A stretch of 64,000 bases of DNA from Cyrtodaria siliqua (GCA_037043455.1 JAWPHD010010355.1:30554-94553), one strand, 5' to 3'. Positions 43,370 to 54,489 are shown, counted from the first letter of the stretch. Made by a program: numbers and translations. Notes: generated by a model not told the origin, from the sequence alone.

Positions 43370-44277
43370 GTTATCCTATTCACAAAGATCGGCTTATGGA
43401 CGATAATTGTTTGAAGGACGATGAGCGACAACGCGTAATCTCATAAGCTCATCTGTCAAAAGTCTAGGAGAGCTAAGTTATATAAATCTACTATATACAA
43501 ATAACCTAGGTAAGTCATTTACGCCAGGTGTCAGGTCAGGCCAACCTTTTCATACTCAGATGTTCAATAACTGTTTTCTTAATATCACCTACCTCCTACA
43601 ACTACGGTTAGGGGAAAAAGCATATGCTGAATATACTTCAGTAGTGGCAAATGAGGAATACACCACTTAGTGCCAATTACCGCTCTCTGCAGGAAGCCAA
43701 TCAAGGAAGCCAATTAAGAGCGGAGTTATTTACTCCCTGAATATTTAATGAAATAATTGACCCCATGACAATCCTTGTACTCAGTATACTGCAAAAGCTG
43801 ATACTTCAAAATTCTCCGGCCATGTTTCATTTATTAAAATCTAAATCAATACACAACAATAGATATTTACAATTCACACATTGCAATATCTGTGAAAAGC
43901 CAGAATAAGATTTTATTTGATGACATAGAAAACTTTGAACAGGTAAATTAATACAGAGGTAAATGTATCCATCAACTATCTGGAAACAGTTGTGCAGCTA
44001 TGCAATTCAGATTTACCTCATTTCCCCCTTTCATACAACTTTGTAGCAGTTTTAAGTATATGTTTCTCTCCGGGACTATCAAGAAATGTTCATATGGTGT
44101 TTAAGAGTTAAATTTGTTGATTGATAATACTACAAAAAGGGTGGCCATTCATTCACCTTCAATATTAAAATCAAGTTCTGGTGTGTTGGATAAATTTGAT
44201 AAACTTCTTGACCAAAAGTTGACCTTTTCTATCTATTGTGACCTTGAACTGAAAGTCAAGGTCATGGAAACATTGGT
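43370..44277. other. No gene seen
   Basis: Unique-looking sequence with no repeat pair and no coding stretch. The last part (44220-44270) has accttgaactgaaagtcaag. Confidence 0.5.
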
Positions 44278-44289
44278 TTTGTTGGACAG

Positions 44290-44372
44290 AATGAATGAAT
44301 GAATGGTGTTTTACGGCACGTCGACACATAAATAGGTCATATAGTGCGCAAAAAAGGATGAAAAATGAAGTA
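44290..44372 (-). mobile_element. 5'-truncated LINE copy (83 bp)
   Basis: Reverse complement of the final part of the LINE at 54963-57240 (aatggtgttttacggcacgt, cgacacataaataggtcata, tagtgcgcaaaaa). Flanked by the 12-bp duplication TTTGTTGGACAG (44278-44289, 44373-44384). Confidence 0.9.
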
Positions 44373-44481
44373 TTTGTTGGACAGCTTATGAACAACTGTT
44401 AAAATACATAATCAATCCATTGAATACTATACAAATTATGATATTTCGTAGAAACTTGGATCAACTTCTTTACTAAAAGTT

Positions 44482-44750
44482 CATTACGTGGTCCCGCCTT
44501 AATTCCATTAAGTGATGGGAAAGCTTATATTAGCAGGATTTTATAAAGGATATTTCGACAATAAAACATGTTAAAAAAAACATTTTACTGAAAGAAATGT
44601 GTTAACCTGTTTACAATTACCTCTTAAATGTTTTAATTTTACAATATGAAAACTTCTAAAGCCGAAATTAAGGTTTTATTTCTTATCACAGTCAACCCCG
44701 TTTTCCATTCTTTGATGGGGTATGAAAGTTAATACTCAGACCACGTAATG
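44482..44750. mobile_element. MITE-E, complete
   Basis: Perfect 12-bp inverted ends, CATTACGTGGTC and GACCACGTAATG. The body is the reverse of the copies at 30341 and 38348 (tcctgctaatataagctttt reversed, gataatatttcgacaataaa-type block, ttgatggggtatgaaagtta). No coding. Confidence 0.92.
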
Positions 44751-44759
44751 TGATGCTGT

Positions 44760-45075
44760 CTGCTCGCTACCCAAAGACATCATACCGAGGCTTCAAGCAA
44801 AGTTGCGTCAAAATCCAACAAGCCGTTTAGGAGGAGTAGCGGCGACAATAAATTTAAGTAAAACATTCAAGGAGCCGTATCTCCATCAAGAATCAGCAAA
44901 CCGAAACGAAAGCGCGATATGCATAACTAGACATCATACTGATGCTTTCTGCAAATTTTCGTCAAAATCCAAGCCATTGTAGCAGCAACAACATTTGTGA
45001 CTGATGGACAGACAAACGGACGGATGGACACAGCAAAACCAATATGTCTCCTCCATTTCATGGGCAGAGACATAA
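44760..45075 (+). mobile_element. Hairpin-ended dispersed element
   Basis: Two cgtcaaaatccaa modules (44812, 44965), a gactgatggacagacaaacg run, and the end hairpin gtctcctcc...gggcagagac followed by ataataaaa. No coding. Confidence 0.65.
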
Positions 45076-45609
45076 TAAAACAACAGCTCCCTTAGAAATA
45101 AAATTAAATGCACTTTGTACAAAAACATGCTTAAAATACTGTAAAAACAGGTAAAATATATTTTACTGAAAAAGTCATAAGACTGAAACAATTAAACAAC
45201 ATTTCCTCAAAAATAAAAACAATTAATATAAACAGATAGATTAAAAGCACTTTGTACAAAAACATGCTTAATTAACATATGAAAAAAATATCATTAAATG
45301 GTTACAGTCGGGACTGACTTGTTTAAAACCACTTTAAAAACACAACATTTCTGACTGGATGCCAAAACCTCTGACTAAATACCCATTTAAAAAAGCTGAA
45401 GCAAAAATAATGTTGTTGCCATAATTATTACAGTTTAATCCCTATAGGATGAAAGATATGAGATTGTTTATAAACAATGTAAAACTGGAAAGACGTTGAA
45501 CCCCAAAGCTAATTTTACATGAGATTGCTACATTAGTATAACCACATGGAGCATTATGAACTGAGTCAGTTTGATGTTATTCAATATTTATATTTGTTAT
45601 GTCAACTGG
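45076..45609. other. No gene; short duplication
   Basis: ttaaatgcactttgtacaaa, aacatgctta recurs 135 bp later (45246), flanked by aataaaa-rich sequence. Confidence 0.55.
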
Positions 45610-46422
45610 ACAGTGAAATAATTACTCCCCACTTGGAACTAAGACAAAAACTTGACACAGATCTGGGGGCACCAACGCAGGGAAGAATGAGATACCGTAC
45701 TTCTCACTTGGAACTAGGACAAGAGCTGAACTTGGAACTAATACAAGAACTGGACACAGATCTGGGGGCACCAAAGCAGGGAAGAATGAGATACTTCTCA
45801 CTTGGAACTAGGACAAGAGCTGAACTTGGAACTAAGGCAATAACTGGACACAGATCTGGGGGCACCAAAGCAGGGAAGAATGAGATGCTTCTAACTTGGA
45901 ACTAGGACAAGAGCTGAACTTGGAATTTAGGCAAGAACTGGACACAGATCTGGGGGCACCAACGCAGGGAAGAATGAGATGCTTCTCACTTGGAACTATG
46001 ATAAGAACTGGAAACAGCTCTGGGGGCACCAAAGCAGGCAAGAATAAGATACTTTATACTTGGAACTAAGACAAAAACTGGACACAGATCTGGGGGCACC
46101 AAAGCAGGCAAGAATAAGATACTTTATACTTGGAACTAAGGCAAGAACTGGACACAGATCTGGGGGCACCAAAGCAGGCAAGAATAAGATACTTTATACT
46201 TGGAACTAAGGCAAGAACTGGACACAGATCTGGGGGCACCAAAGCAGGCAAGAATAAGATACTTTATACTTGGAACTAAGACAAGAACTGGACATAGATC
46301 TGGGGGCACCAAAGCAGGGAAGAATGAGATACTTTATACTTGGAACTAAGACAAGAACTGGACACAGATCTGGGGGCACCAAAGCAGGCAAGAATAAGAT
46401 ACTTCTCACTTGGAACTAAGAC
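45610..46422. repeat. 70-bp minisatellite, about 10 copies
   Basis: agatctgggggcaccaaagc, aggcaagaataagatacttt, atacttggaactaaggcaag and aactggacac make the unit. The left copies are longer (90-100 bp) and carry agagctgaacttggaacta. Open minus-strand frames (SVSSSCLSSKYKVSYSCLLW type) are repeat artefacts. Confidence 0.95.
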
Positions 46423-46569
46423 AACAAGAAATGTCACAGTAAGTGACAAATGCCCCCAAAGTGACCTGTAAGTGTGACCTTGACCTTGTAGCAATATGAA
46501 ACCAACAGATATATTTAAAAATAATTAAAAAAATAAATAAAATCAAACAAACAATAAAAACCAAATAAA
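46423..46569 (+). mobile_element. 'CAAGA' element inside the 70-bp array
   Basis: Begins caagaaatgtcacagtaagt, gacaaatgcccccaaagtga, as at 53196. It ends in an A-rich aaataaaagaaaaattaaa. The 70-bp array stops at aagacaa and resumes at gaactagacacagatatggg. Confidence 0.8.
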
Positions 46570-46660
46570 AGAAAAATTAAAGAACTAGACACAGATATGG
46601 GGGCATCAAAGCAGGGAAGAATGAGATACTTCTCACTAGGAACTAGGACAAGAACTGAAG
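46570..46660. repeat. 70-bp minisatellite, right remnant
   Basis: gaactagacacagatatggg, ggcatcaaagcagggaagaa, tgagatacttctcactagga: one and a bit copies beyond the insertion. Confidence 0.9.
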
Positions 46661-47268
46661 AATCTGACGATGTTCTCTGACTAAATAGCAAATCAAGACG
46701 ACGACGATGGAGGACAGACGATGGACAAAAAGATCCCTAAGCGTCTGCCATGCTAAGAAAAAGAGAATCTATAAATAGTCTTTAAACTGGCAGGCATTCA
46801 CTCACTAATAACCAAAAGTGAGAATCTTAAAATAGTATTCAAATTAGCCGACATTCTCTTAATAACATCAAAGAATGACGACATTTACAGACTGATCTTG
46901 TTCTCTTGGCCAATCATGTATCGACAAAATCAATACAAGATTCTGTAGAGCTTATGTATCACAGGGACAGCCATATATGTGTGCCTTTAAATACAAGTTG
47001 GCAGAAAAAAATGCGACAGTGATGTAATGCAGGGGGAAAAATATTGACTGTATTCCCTCAGTGTTAAAGAATTGATTATATTCATTCATTTTCTTACAGT
47101 TAAAGAAAGATCCAAGATGCATTACTGTGTTCAATACAAAAAATCACTTAATCTAGTTCACAACTTAGGGAGATTTATGGTCCTTCATCCCTCTAGGGCA
47201 CTGTACAGGTGGGACTTTTGTGTGGGCATGGAAAATCGTGGTTTAGACCGTATGTCGGGACCATTGTT
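46661..47268. other. No gene seen
   Basis: 46685-46730 holds a gacgacgacgatggaggaca stretch. Nothing else stands out; the short plus frame at 47072-47272 has no domain. Confidence 0.5.
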
Positions 47269-47324
47269 TTAAAGGGACACAAGGCAATCTTGATTTATTT
47301 CAAGTCACAGCATTCTGTTTTTCA

Positions 47325-47748
47325 ACTTGTAGCAAGGTCGGTGACATTTTCTTTGATGTATGCAGAGCATTAAATCGTTTAATTTAGGGTAACTAAATGG
47401 GCTCAGCGAGTTGGCTTATTTAAACACCGAGATGGGCGTAGCCCATCGAGGTGTTTAAATAACTAACGAGCTGAGACAGACTCTATCTTTTTTGTAGCAT
47501 GGTGTACTTAGTAACACTGTGACGTCATAGTAACCGTACTCTAAATTCCAATATCCGGTAGCTGTAGTACGGCATAGCCACGCCCCTTTAGTTACCCTAA
47601 AATAAACGATTTAATGCTCTGCATTCATCAAAGGCAATGTCACCGACCATGCTACAACTACCAGATATTGGCATTTAGAGTACACTATGCCCATCTCGGT
47701 GTTTAAATAAGTCAACTCGCTGAGACCAGACTCTATCTATTACATAAC
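47325..47748. mobile_element. Foldback element within MITE-C
   Basis: Outer arms: gtagcaaggtcggtgacatt ... gcattaaatcgtttaattta, gggtaactaaatgggc, and the inverse at 47578-47655 (cacgcccctttagttaccct ... ggtcaccgacc-type end). An inner hairpin gctcagcgagttggcttatt / aataactaacgagctgag surrounds gatgggcgtagcccatc. A third copy of that arm (cccatctcggtgtttaaata) lies at 47688-47720. A TGACGTCA site is at 47520-47527. Confidence 0.8.
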
Positions 47749-47760
47749 TTGCATATTTGC

Positions 47761-47996
47761 TTGCTTGTTTGTTTGGGGTTTAGCATACATTTTAGCACAT
47801 TATATAGGGTACCATATGTATGATAGTCGGTTTTTAATGATTGAGGCAGAACACTTACTGGATAGAACCAGTACTATATACCTCCCGTCATCCATAAGAA
47901 TTAACAATTTCCCACAAGTATGGGATTTGAACCCACAGAGGTGAGAGGCGAGATTTTAAATGCACTGTCTTTACCCTCTGTACCACGGAAGCGCTT
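47761..47996 (-). mobile_element. SINE-2, full-length with target duplication
   Basis: The tail gcttgtttgtttggggttta leads to the head accctctgtaccacggaagc, 236 bp, flanked by TTGCATATTTGC (47749-47760, 47997-48008). B box region gtatgggatttgaacccaca. The A-box part reads accctctgtaccacgg. Confidence 0.92.
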
Positions 47997-48109
47997 TTGC
48001 ATATTTGCAAATGATTAGTAAAATCAAATAGCTAAAAGCAATTTATTTATTTTTTCTTCATATTTCTATAAGTTGATTATATTGCATCAATAATACATCT
48101 TCAGTAGAA

Positions 48110-48436
48110 CTGAATTGAATTGAATGTTGTTTAACGGCTCATCAATACAGTACAGGTTATTTAGAGCCGCCCCAGGGAAAGGGGAAGGATACACAGGAAT
48201 CCAGGAACCTGCCCTACTCTTATTATCGAATAGATTCCTATGGTTCTTTAACGTGCTCGGAGGATAGACCTATACACGGGACCGCCCGGTTTACGTCCCC
48301 ATCCGACGGACGAGGCTAAGGGAAAGTGTCTCGCCCAAGAACACACCGACGGAACTCAGTGGTACCACGGAGGATTGAACCTGGGGCCTCCGGTTACAAA
48401 TCCGCCGCGCTACCAACTGTGCCACGCCAGCCCTCT
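48110..48436 (-). mobile_element. SINE-1, full-length with target duplication
   Basis: Same layout as 27173-27494: tail ctgaattgaattgaatgttg, head gccgcgctaccaactgtgcc. Flanked by CATCTTCAGTAGAA / CATCTACAGTAGAA (48096-48109, 48437-48450). A and B boxes are intact on the minus strand. Confidence 0.93.
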
Positions 48437-48568
48437 CATCTACAGTAGAATAATCAAGAAAACTGATTAATTAACTTTATAACCTTTCAATATTATGCAA
48501 GCGATCAAGGTGTAATTTAATGCTTAATAAATACTTCAAGAAGTGCCATGTGTCATGTGTCCTTTTAA

Positions 48569-48920
48569 ACTAATACCTACTATATAGATAATAACATAGC
48601 AAAATTGCAATGGCAAAAAGTTTTATTAACTTGGCACAAGGTTCAGAAACTAGGTTCTTTTAATGTTAACCAAACATCATTATTTTGCAAGATGTTACTT
48701 TATGGACTTTTAATGTTGATAATTCCATGAGTTTTACCAGCATACTTTTTCCAAACTATATATAAACATATGCAAGATGATCAATCTGTCATTTGAATGA
48801 TCTCTACATATCTTATAGACAATGAACCGCACACAGCTCTGCTAAACATATTTTTTTTCTTTCTATCTTTCAAACTTGCAAGATGTCAAATTATTTCTTA
48901 AGACTCAGTCATCAAACGAA
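48569..48920. other. No gene seen
   Basis: AT-rich sequence without recognised elements. Confidence 0.5.
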
Positions 48921-48924
48921 TTAA

Positions 48925-49190
48925 CTCCCCAGGTCAATCTCCTCTCCCCCTCCCCCTCCCCCACCAAACTCCCCAGGTCAATCTCCCCTCCCCCTCCCCC
49001 ACCACACAAACACAGCCCATCCCAATCACTCAAAGTCAATTTCGCCACAGCCCAACTAACTCAACCGGTACCATAGCTCCCAAAGTCAATCCACACCATC
49101 CCTGTCCCTCCCGCCCTGCTCCCAGCTCAATCCAATCACATATCATAGCTCCCTAAGTCAATTCCCCGAGCCCAACCCAATAACTGGCTG
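48925..49190. repeat. C-rich low-complexity with a short duplication
   Basis: ctccccaggtcaatctcc followed by ccctccccctcccccaccaa occurs at about 48926 and 48969. Further 'cccaatcac', 'agctccc.aagtcaat' motifs follow to 49190 and again near 49585. Confidence 0.75.
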
Positions 49191-49192
49191 TA

Positions 49193-49349
49193 TCGGTCTA
49201 TCCTCCGAGTATGTTAAAGAACCATAGGAATCTATTCGATAATAAGAGTAGGGCACAGTTCCCGGATTCCTATGTATCCTTCCCCTCTCTCTGGTTGGCT
49301 CTAAATAACCTATACTGTGTTGATGAGCCGTTAAACTACATTCAATTCA
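49193..49349 (+). mobile_element. SINE-1, 5'-truncated, forward
   Basis: cggtctatcctccgagtatg, ttaaagaaccataggaatct, ggattcctatgtatccttcc, tgttgatgagccgttaaact, tail cattcaattcaatc. The head is missing. Confidence 0.9.
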
Positions 49350-50250
49350 ATCACTGGCATTATCAGGGGCATAGCCGACCGATTTTTATGTCGTAGGCCT
49401 AAGCAATCGAGTACCGCATGTCCGACATTGCTAATAAGGCCTATGAATGCTTTCTGTAGTTTGTTTTAAAAATAAGTAAAATGATGCATTTTGATGAGTT
49501 TGGAAGACATTTTTGGGAATTAACAGAACATGTCTGGGAAATAGTTGTAGGCCCGGGCCTGCAGTGCCTATGTCACTGACTACAGCTCCCTAAGCCCATC
49601 CCAATCACTGGCATTCTTGATCTATTCATGTGTGAATCATTGGATTCTACAAAACTTCTCAACAACAAAATCTTTCATTTATTAAGAGAGAGGTTATTTA
49701 TAGCACTGTTGTTTTCTCTACTGACTGTCCAGCTAGATTATAGACACGCAATATTGATCTCTCCGCAAAGCTGCTGATGCTGCAGCCTGAACAAGATGTG
49801 TAACTCTCGTTCAACTAAATATGTCAATAGTTTCCCAAGATTTATCATTCTTGTATCTATTTAGGAATGTACATGTACTTGCTAATGTGTGATGTGAATT
49901 ATTTTTTCCCACCTCTGAAATGGTGTTTTGTGTCTGAACAAAATGGAAAGAATGCACAAATTTATGTATTAACTATAGCCCCTTTTAAAATAAAAATGAA
50001 AACATACACTAGTTGGAACTCCAGTTGAAAAGGGCTAAAAATGGCCCAAAAGTCCGAAAACTTAAGTTTTTTTCAGAAAACATAGTTCCGATCTGTCAGT
50101 AAAGCTTATATCAACCAGAGATTGAGCCGATGACAAGTTTATTAATAGGTATTAGACCTGTAAGGGAAGCATGTGTAGCCCCACAAATAAACTGGACCAC
50201 ATGGTTGGTGTGTGTGGGAACTTGAACTGTTGGGCAATAAAGGGTGCAGC
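49350..50250. other. No gene seen
   Basis: A 'ggggcatagccgaccgattt' to 'gcctatgtcactga' stretch (49370-49580) looks like an old dispersed repeat. Nothing coding. Confidence 0.5.
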
Positions 50251-50510
50251 TTTATTTGTGTGTATGGTGTTTTAAGTCATTTTCAACGCATGTAAGGTTA
50301 TATTTTATGGTTGATATTTTTGTGGTGGAGGCAGACCATCAACTTTTCCTAGGTAGAACCAATACTGTACACCTCCCGCCATCCATAAGAATCGACACTT
50401 CCTCACTTACAAGTCGAGCTCCTAGTGGGATTCGAACCCGCAGTGGTGAAAGGCGGTGTGAGGCGGTGAGAGGCGAGAAGGTTTACAACACAATGTCGTT
50501 AACCACACTA
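50251..50510 (-). mobile_element. SINE-2, near full-length
   Basis: Tail gtgtatggtgttttaagtca to ggttatattttatggttgat, cagaccatcaacttttccta, cctcccgccatccataagaa, gagctcctagtgggattcga (B box reversed), cgcagtggtgaaaggcg (with a gaggcggtgagaggcg duplication), then aatgtcgttaaccac. Confidence 0.9.
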
Positions 50511-51895
50511 TATATTGAATGTCAATATTCAACTGAATGTCAATATTCAGTTCAATGTCAATAATGGCCATTACTGCAAATAACATGATTGTGTTGCAGA
50601 CCTCACATGAATCAGCAATATAACTCTATGTTTAAATTATTTTTTTTACTACCGTATATTCTGACAAAATATCTACCAACCCCTGTTTTCAGGAAAATAA
50701 ATTTCTCTAACAAAACTATAATACACCGACTGCCACACACTGAGAAACTTGCAATGCTCAATAGGAAGTAGATAAATGCAAAACATCTCAGGGCACTCGT
50801 TTGGCCATTCCCCTCCCCTAAATGTATATATTTTTCCCCCTTTTCGCGTGAAAAATTCCACTCTTAAAAAAAAAAAAAAATCAGAATTTTTACTCCACAG
50901 GGAAACAGCATACATTTTGCAATTTGGAATGGTAAATTCTTGGTACCACTTAATAAAAAAAACACACTAATTTGTGTTTCTTAGAAATGAAAACAACGCA
51001 AAATTCCCCTTCCTGAGGGCCCTGGCCCCAGTTCCCCTAAAAGCTGACTAATGCCCTGCATCTCATTTTAACACTGTTCCGACCCAGAATTTGTCTAACC
51101 AGATATTTTCAGAAGTCGCTGACAACTAAACAAGTTGTGGAACTCTTGGTATAATAAATAGGTTTAGTCTTCCAAGAGTAGCTGTTCTTGTACTAACGAG
51201 TATTATGCAAAGAGGAACAATTCTGGAACAACTTTCCGTTTGTACTCTGTAGAGTTGTCTTTTACGAATCATCTATTTAAGGTGTACCGGAACTAAAACA
51301 ATTCCCACTGAGTCCTGTACAATATTTTCCAAGCTTTCTAGTTAGCCATTTTTCAAAATGAAGTTCGAACTAAGATTCACTTACATATTCTTAGTCATGA
51401 GACCTTCCTCTCTAGAAAACTGCTGAGAATAGTAGGTAGGTAAATTCTGATCTTTGTTGACACCGTCAACAAACTGCATTCATTCGGCTCCTCTTAAATG
51501 TGTTCTACTTTCACTTTCAAAACTTTCAAGTTGATAAATAAAATCATCATACAACCTTAGCTCTCACAAACCTGTCAATAAAGTCATTTCAGCCAGAAAA
51601 ACAGGCCTTAAATACTCAAAAATGCCTTTTATCACAAAAAAAAAGTTAAGGATTATATATTTGGGAACTCCTTTCGACTACACCAGGCATGAATAGGCAT
51701 GAATACCACAGTGACTTACTTCCTGTATGCCTGGACAATCCCCAGTGTGCACACTATCCTGACAGACTGGTATTCCTGCATTCAAACTGAAAATGTCTAA
51801 TTCATTTCATTGCAGACGTAACTTATATAGAACTGTAACGACGAAATATCCAAATAACACGATTTTTTAAATGAATTAATTCAGAAAAACCTTAC
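50511..51895. other. No gene; short repeats
   Basis: 50513-50568 holds three 'gaatgtcaatattca' copies. 50770-51065 is a C-rich/T-rich stretch that looks like a dispersed repeat without a second copy here. No coding exon is visible until 51896. Confidence 0.5.
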
Positions 51896-51949
51896 CTTCT
51901 AGTCTCGTCTATCCCCGACTTAAAAGGACGAGGATTCCTCGGCTCCTTG
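51896..51949 (-). CDS. Possible further Trio-like exon
   Basis: The minus strand ends at a good donor (actagaag|gtaagg). Two acceptors lie 4 bases apart: tttcag|caag and cagcaag|gagc. The second (exon 51896-51945) is phase 0 in, which joins the phase-0 end of the exon at 54360, and reads EPRNPRPFKSGIDET. The first gives a 54-nt, phase 2-2 exon that does not join it. The pyrimidine tract is weak. Placement in the Trio-like gene rests on strand, order and phase only. Confidence 0.4.
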
Positions 51950-53195
51950 CTGAAAGCTTAATCTCAGTCTTTATTACCAAATGATTTGATTAAGTACATA
52001 ATAATTAAGTTATTTTGGGCTTTGCTGAATATTTAATACATTTGAATATTTCCATTAAAATGGTTATTCCACAGTCAGTTCAACCATCGGCATGGCGATA
52101 TTAAGTTTAGGAACAGGAACATTTTAGTCATATTTTAAATGGCAAATAAATAACACCCATCATCATTAAGCAACAGTTTTACAAGAAATGCACCCCAATC
52201 CACCTTTACCGTTTTTGATTTGGGATATCAATTTTAACTGGAAAACATCGTTCAAAGTTATACATATATACACTAAATACAATACAGTAATTATTTAAGA
52301 AATAACATATTTCCAGCGGGTGTATATTGTGCCAGATTAATACCTGGTTGGCAGGACTTCAAGATCAGCTACATACCAAGAGTCGTAGGCGCGCATTTTT
52401 GATGTGTTTCAAGTCACAAGCACCAGGTTTTGATCTCGTACAATATATATCACTGGAAATATATTATTTCTTATCTGACATGGGTTTTTATGTAAAAAGT
52501 ACAATCTTTTTTCGACAGATTGAATTAATTCAAATTCTCACAATTTAAATGATATCTTATACTTTAATACTTTATACCCATCTCTTAACATTAAAGTAAG
52601 AAAATGTACAATTTCATCCCTATTTTAATAATTTAAATTTGTTGTGTAACTCTATAAATAACATAAGCCTGATAGCATTTTTGTTTTGACATTTCCTGGC
52701 ATTAAATGTCTTAACATTTAATGAACATGATGTCATATGGCGTCGCGAGAATTTTTGATTGGAAATTTAATACTTTCTCAATAACCAATCAGCACTGAGT
52801 ATTTTAATAATCCATGTCAGATGCAGCAATTGTAAGCAATTATCAACCAGGCTGTATACCTGATGTATACCCATACAAGGTAATAATTGTTCATGACAAC
52901 GTTTCACAGGTCTATATCATGCATTAACAGTTTGGTGAAAGTTGTCTCTCTGTTCTATAATGTATAAATTTGTATCATTAAACGGTACATTCATAATGTG
53001 GCAACTGTAGACGTCATCATATTTTTTAATACCCGACATGTGAATTACATCTTTTTCCCTGATTGAAATTTGATGAACCAAGTCAAAAACAGTATTATAT
53101 GTCGAACATGGTATGACATCAAACTGTGAAACAGTGAATTAGGTAATAATACACATTTTAGCTGACCTTTTCGACATACCCTGGTCAAATGAGGA
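51950..53195. other. No gene seen (probable intron)
   Basis: AT-rich sequence between the candidate exons. A short palindromic gacatttcctggcattaaatgtc stretch lies near 52690. No repeat pair or coding. Confidence 0.5.
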
Positions 53196-53399
53196 AACAA
53201 GAAATGTCACTATAAGTGATAAATGCCCCCGAAGTGGTTTTGACCTTTCACCTCTAAGTGTGACCTTGTGGAGCACTTGTGCCAAGTTATTTGAAAATCC
53301 GTCCATGAATGTCAGAGTTATTGACCAGACACAATTGGATGGACGAACGGACGGACGGATGGTGCGACTACTATATGCCGCCCTTCGAGGGCATAAAAG
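53196..53399 (+). mobile_element. 'CAAGA' element, short complete copy
   Basis: Begins aacaagaaatgtcactataa, gtgataaatgcccccgaagt, has gtgaccttgtggagcacttg, a ggacgaacggacggacggat run, and ends with hairpin gccgcccttcgagggc and ataaaa. About 200 bp, no coding. Confidence 0.8.
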
Positions 53400-54359
53400 A
53401 TGCACCCTTATTGCACGGTACTGCTTCAACATTAACTGGTACATTTATGTAACAGTAAAACGAGCAAACTCAATAGCTCTACTTTGAATCTTCAACTCAG
53501 GGGAGATAAAAACACAGTTAACATCAAAGAAATAAGCCAATACCTGGGATAAAAGCATTTTACTTTCAATAGTGATTAAGTCATATTTATAATTTTATAA
53601 TTATATGAACTAGCAATACTGCCACATGGGTAGGTATTCAGGCATATGGGAAACGGAGAGTTTTAGGCCCCTGTGGAATACCTGCAAAGTTGGGAACTCT
53701 GCTGGTTTTTGGCTCCTGTGGAATATCTATCAACAATTTGAAGGTTCAAAGCAACACCATCGTAACTACATATAAATAAAGGAGAAGTTACAACAGCGTA
53801 GCATTGAATCCTCATATTGAATCCTCACATTTTGAATTGTCCAATAGAATCGCTTTCAGCAGGTTTTGAGATTAAAGATGTTTAGTTTTTAAGATGGCTC
53901 CCTTAAATTAGTCCAAACAAGAGCGAGTCCTGACCTATGTAGAAGTATGGATGAGTATGCAACCCAAATTTGCAATCGAGGTGAAAAATGTCTTCCTCAT
54001 TTTCTAGGGCCTCATGAAAGATTGAAATGTTTCAAATGAGGTCAATCGTTAAATACAGTCTTTATTATTATCATTACTAGACTCTATTTTCACCAAAAAA
54101 AACCAATGAAGCATTTCTCTTATTAATCAGAAGTCATTCTTCGTGTAAGATAAAAATTTCTAAATCTCCTAAAATCTCACTATTCTTTTGACCTGCATGC
54201 CTCAGGGGCACAACCAAAGCTATCACTATATCCATATCTGGTGGAAGAGGGGTGGGGAAAAAGCACCTTTTAGCACTCAATTCTTAATCTATGCCATTTT
54301 TACACAATCCCCATTCAAATACCGTATTAATACATCCTGAAAGAGAGGACAAGTCTTAC
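53400..54359. other. No gene seen (probable intron)
   Basis: Two loose 'cctgtggaatacct' blocks near 53675 and 53720. Otherwise AT-rich. Confidence 0.5.
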
Positions 54360-54489
54360 CCTGCTGGCTCTTAGAGGACCTGCAATCTGTCGCTCGATAT
54401 ATTCCCCTCGCTGACCCTCCAGTATAGACACGCTACCCTTCTCCATTTTGTTTGTGCTTAATTTACGTACTGGATTTGTCAGCCATTTT
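54360..54489 (-). CDS. Trio/Kalirin-like Rho-GEF, internal exon
   Basis: A strong acceptor (tttctttcttttccgcag) opens a 130-nt exon ending at agg|gtaaga. The first base completes the split Arg codon of the upstream exon (AG|A), giving SSSFR-KWLTNPVRKLS. KWLT.PVR.LS is, to my knowledge, a conserved stretch of Trio and Kalirin between the first SH3 domain and the second DH-PH module. These proteins activate Rac/RhoG and RhoA at the membrane in axon guidance and cell migration. The rest of the exon (STNKMEKGSVSILEGQ..., ending ...LRASR) is not one I recognise. It leaves in phase 0. Only this fragment is seen, so the paralogue cannot be told. Confidence 0.75.

Larger units (their letters stand above)
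47269..48568. mobile_element. MITE-C, expanded by three nested insertions
   Basis: Left end ttaaagggacacaaggcaat; right end gtcatgtgtccttttaa at 48568. Pieces of the MITE-C body (tatattgcatcaataataca, tattatgcaagcgatc) lie between a foldback element, a SINE-2 and a SINE-1. Confidence 0.88.

Noticed and set aside
45832..46494. Overlapping minus-strand frames with SSSCLSSKYKVS-type repeats
   Set aside because: They are translations of the 70-bp array in shifting frames, not a repeat protein.
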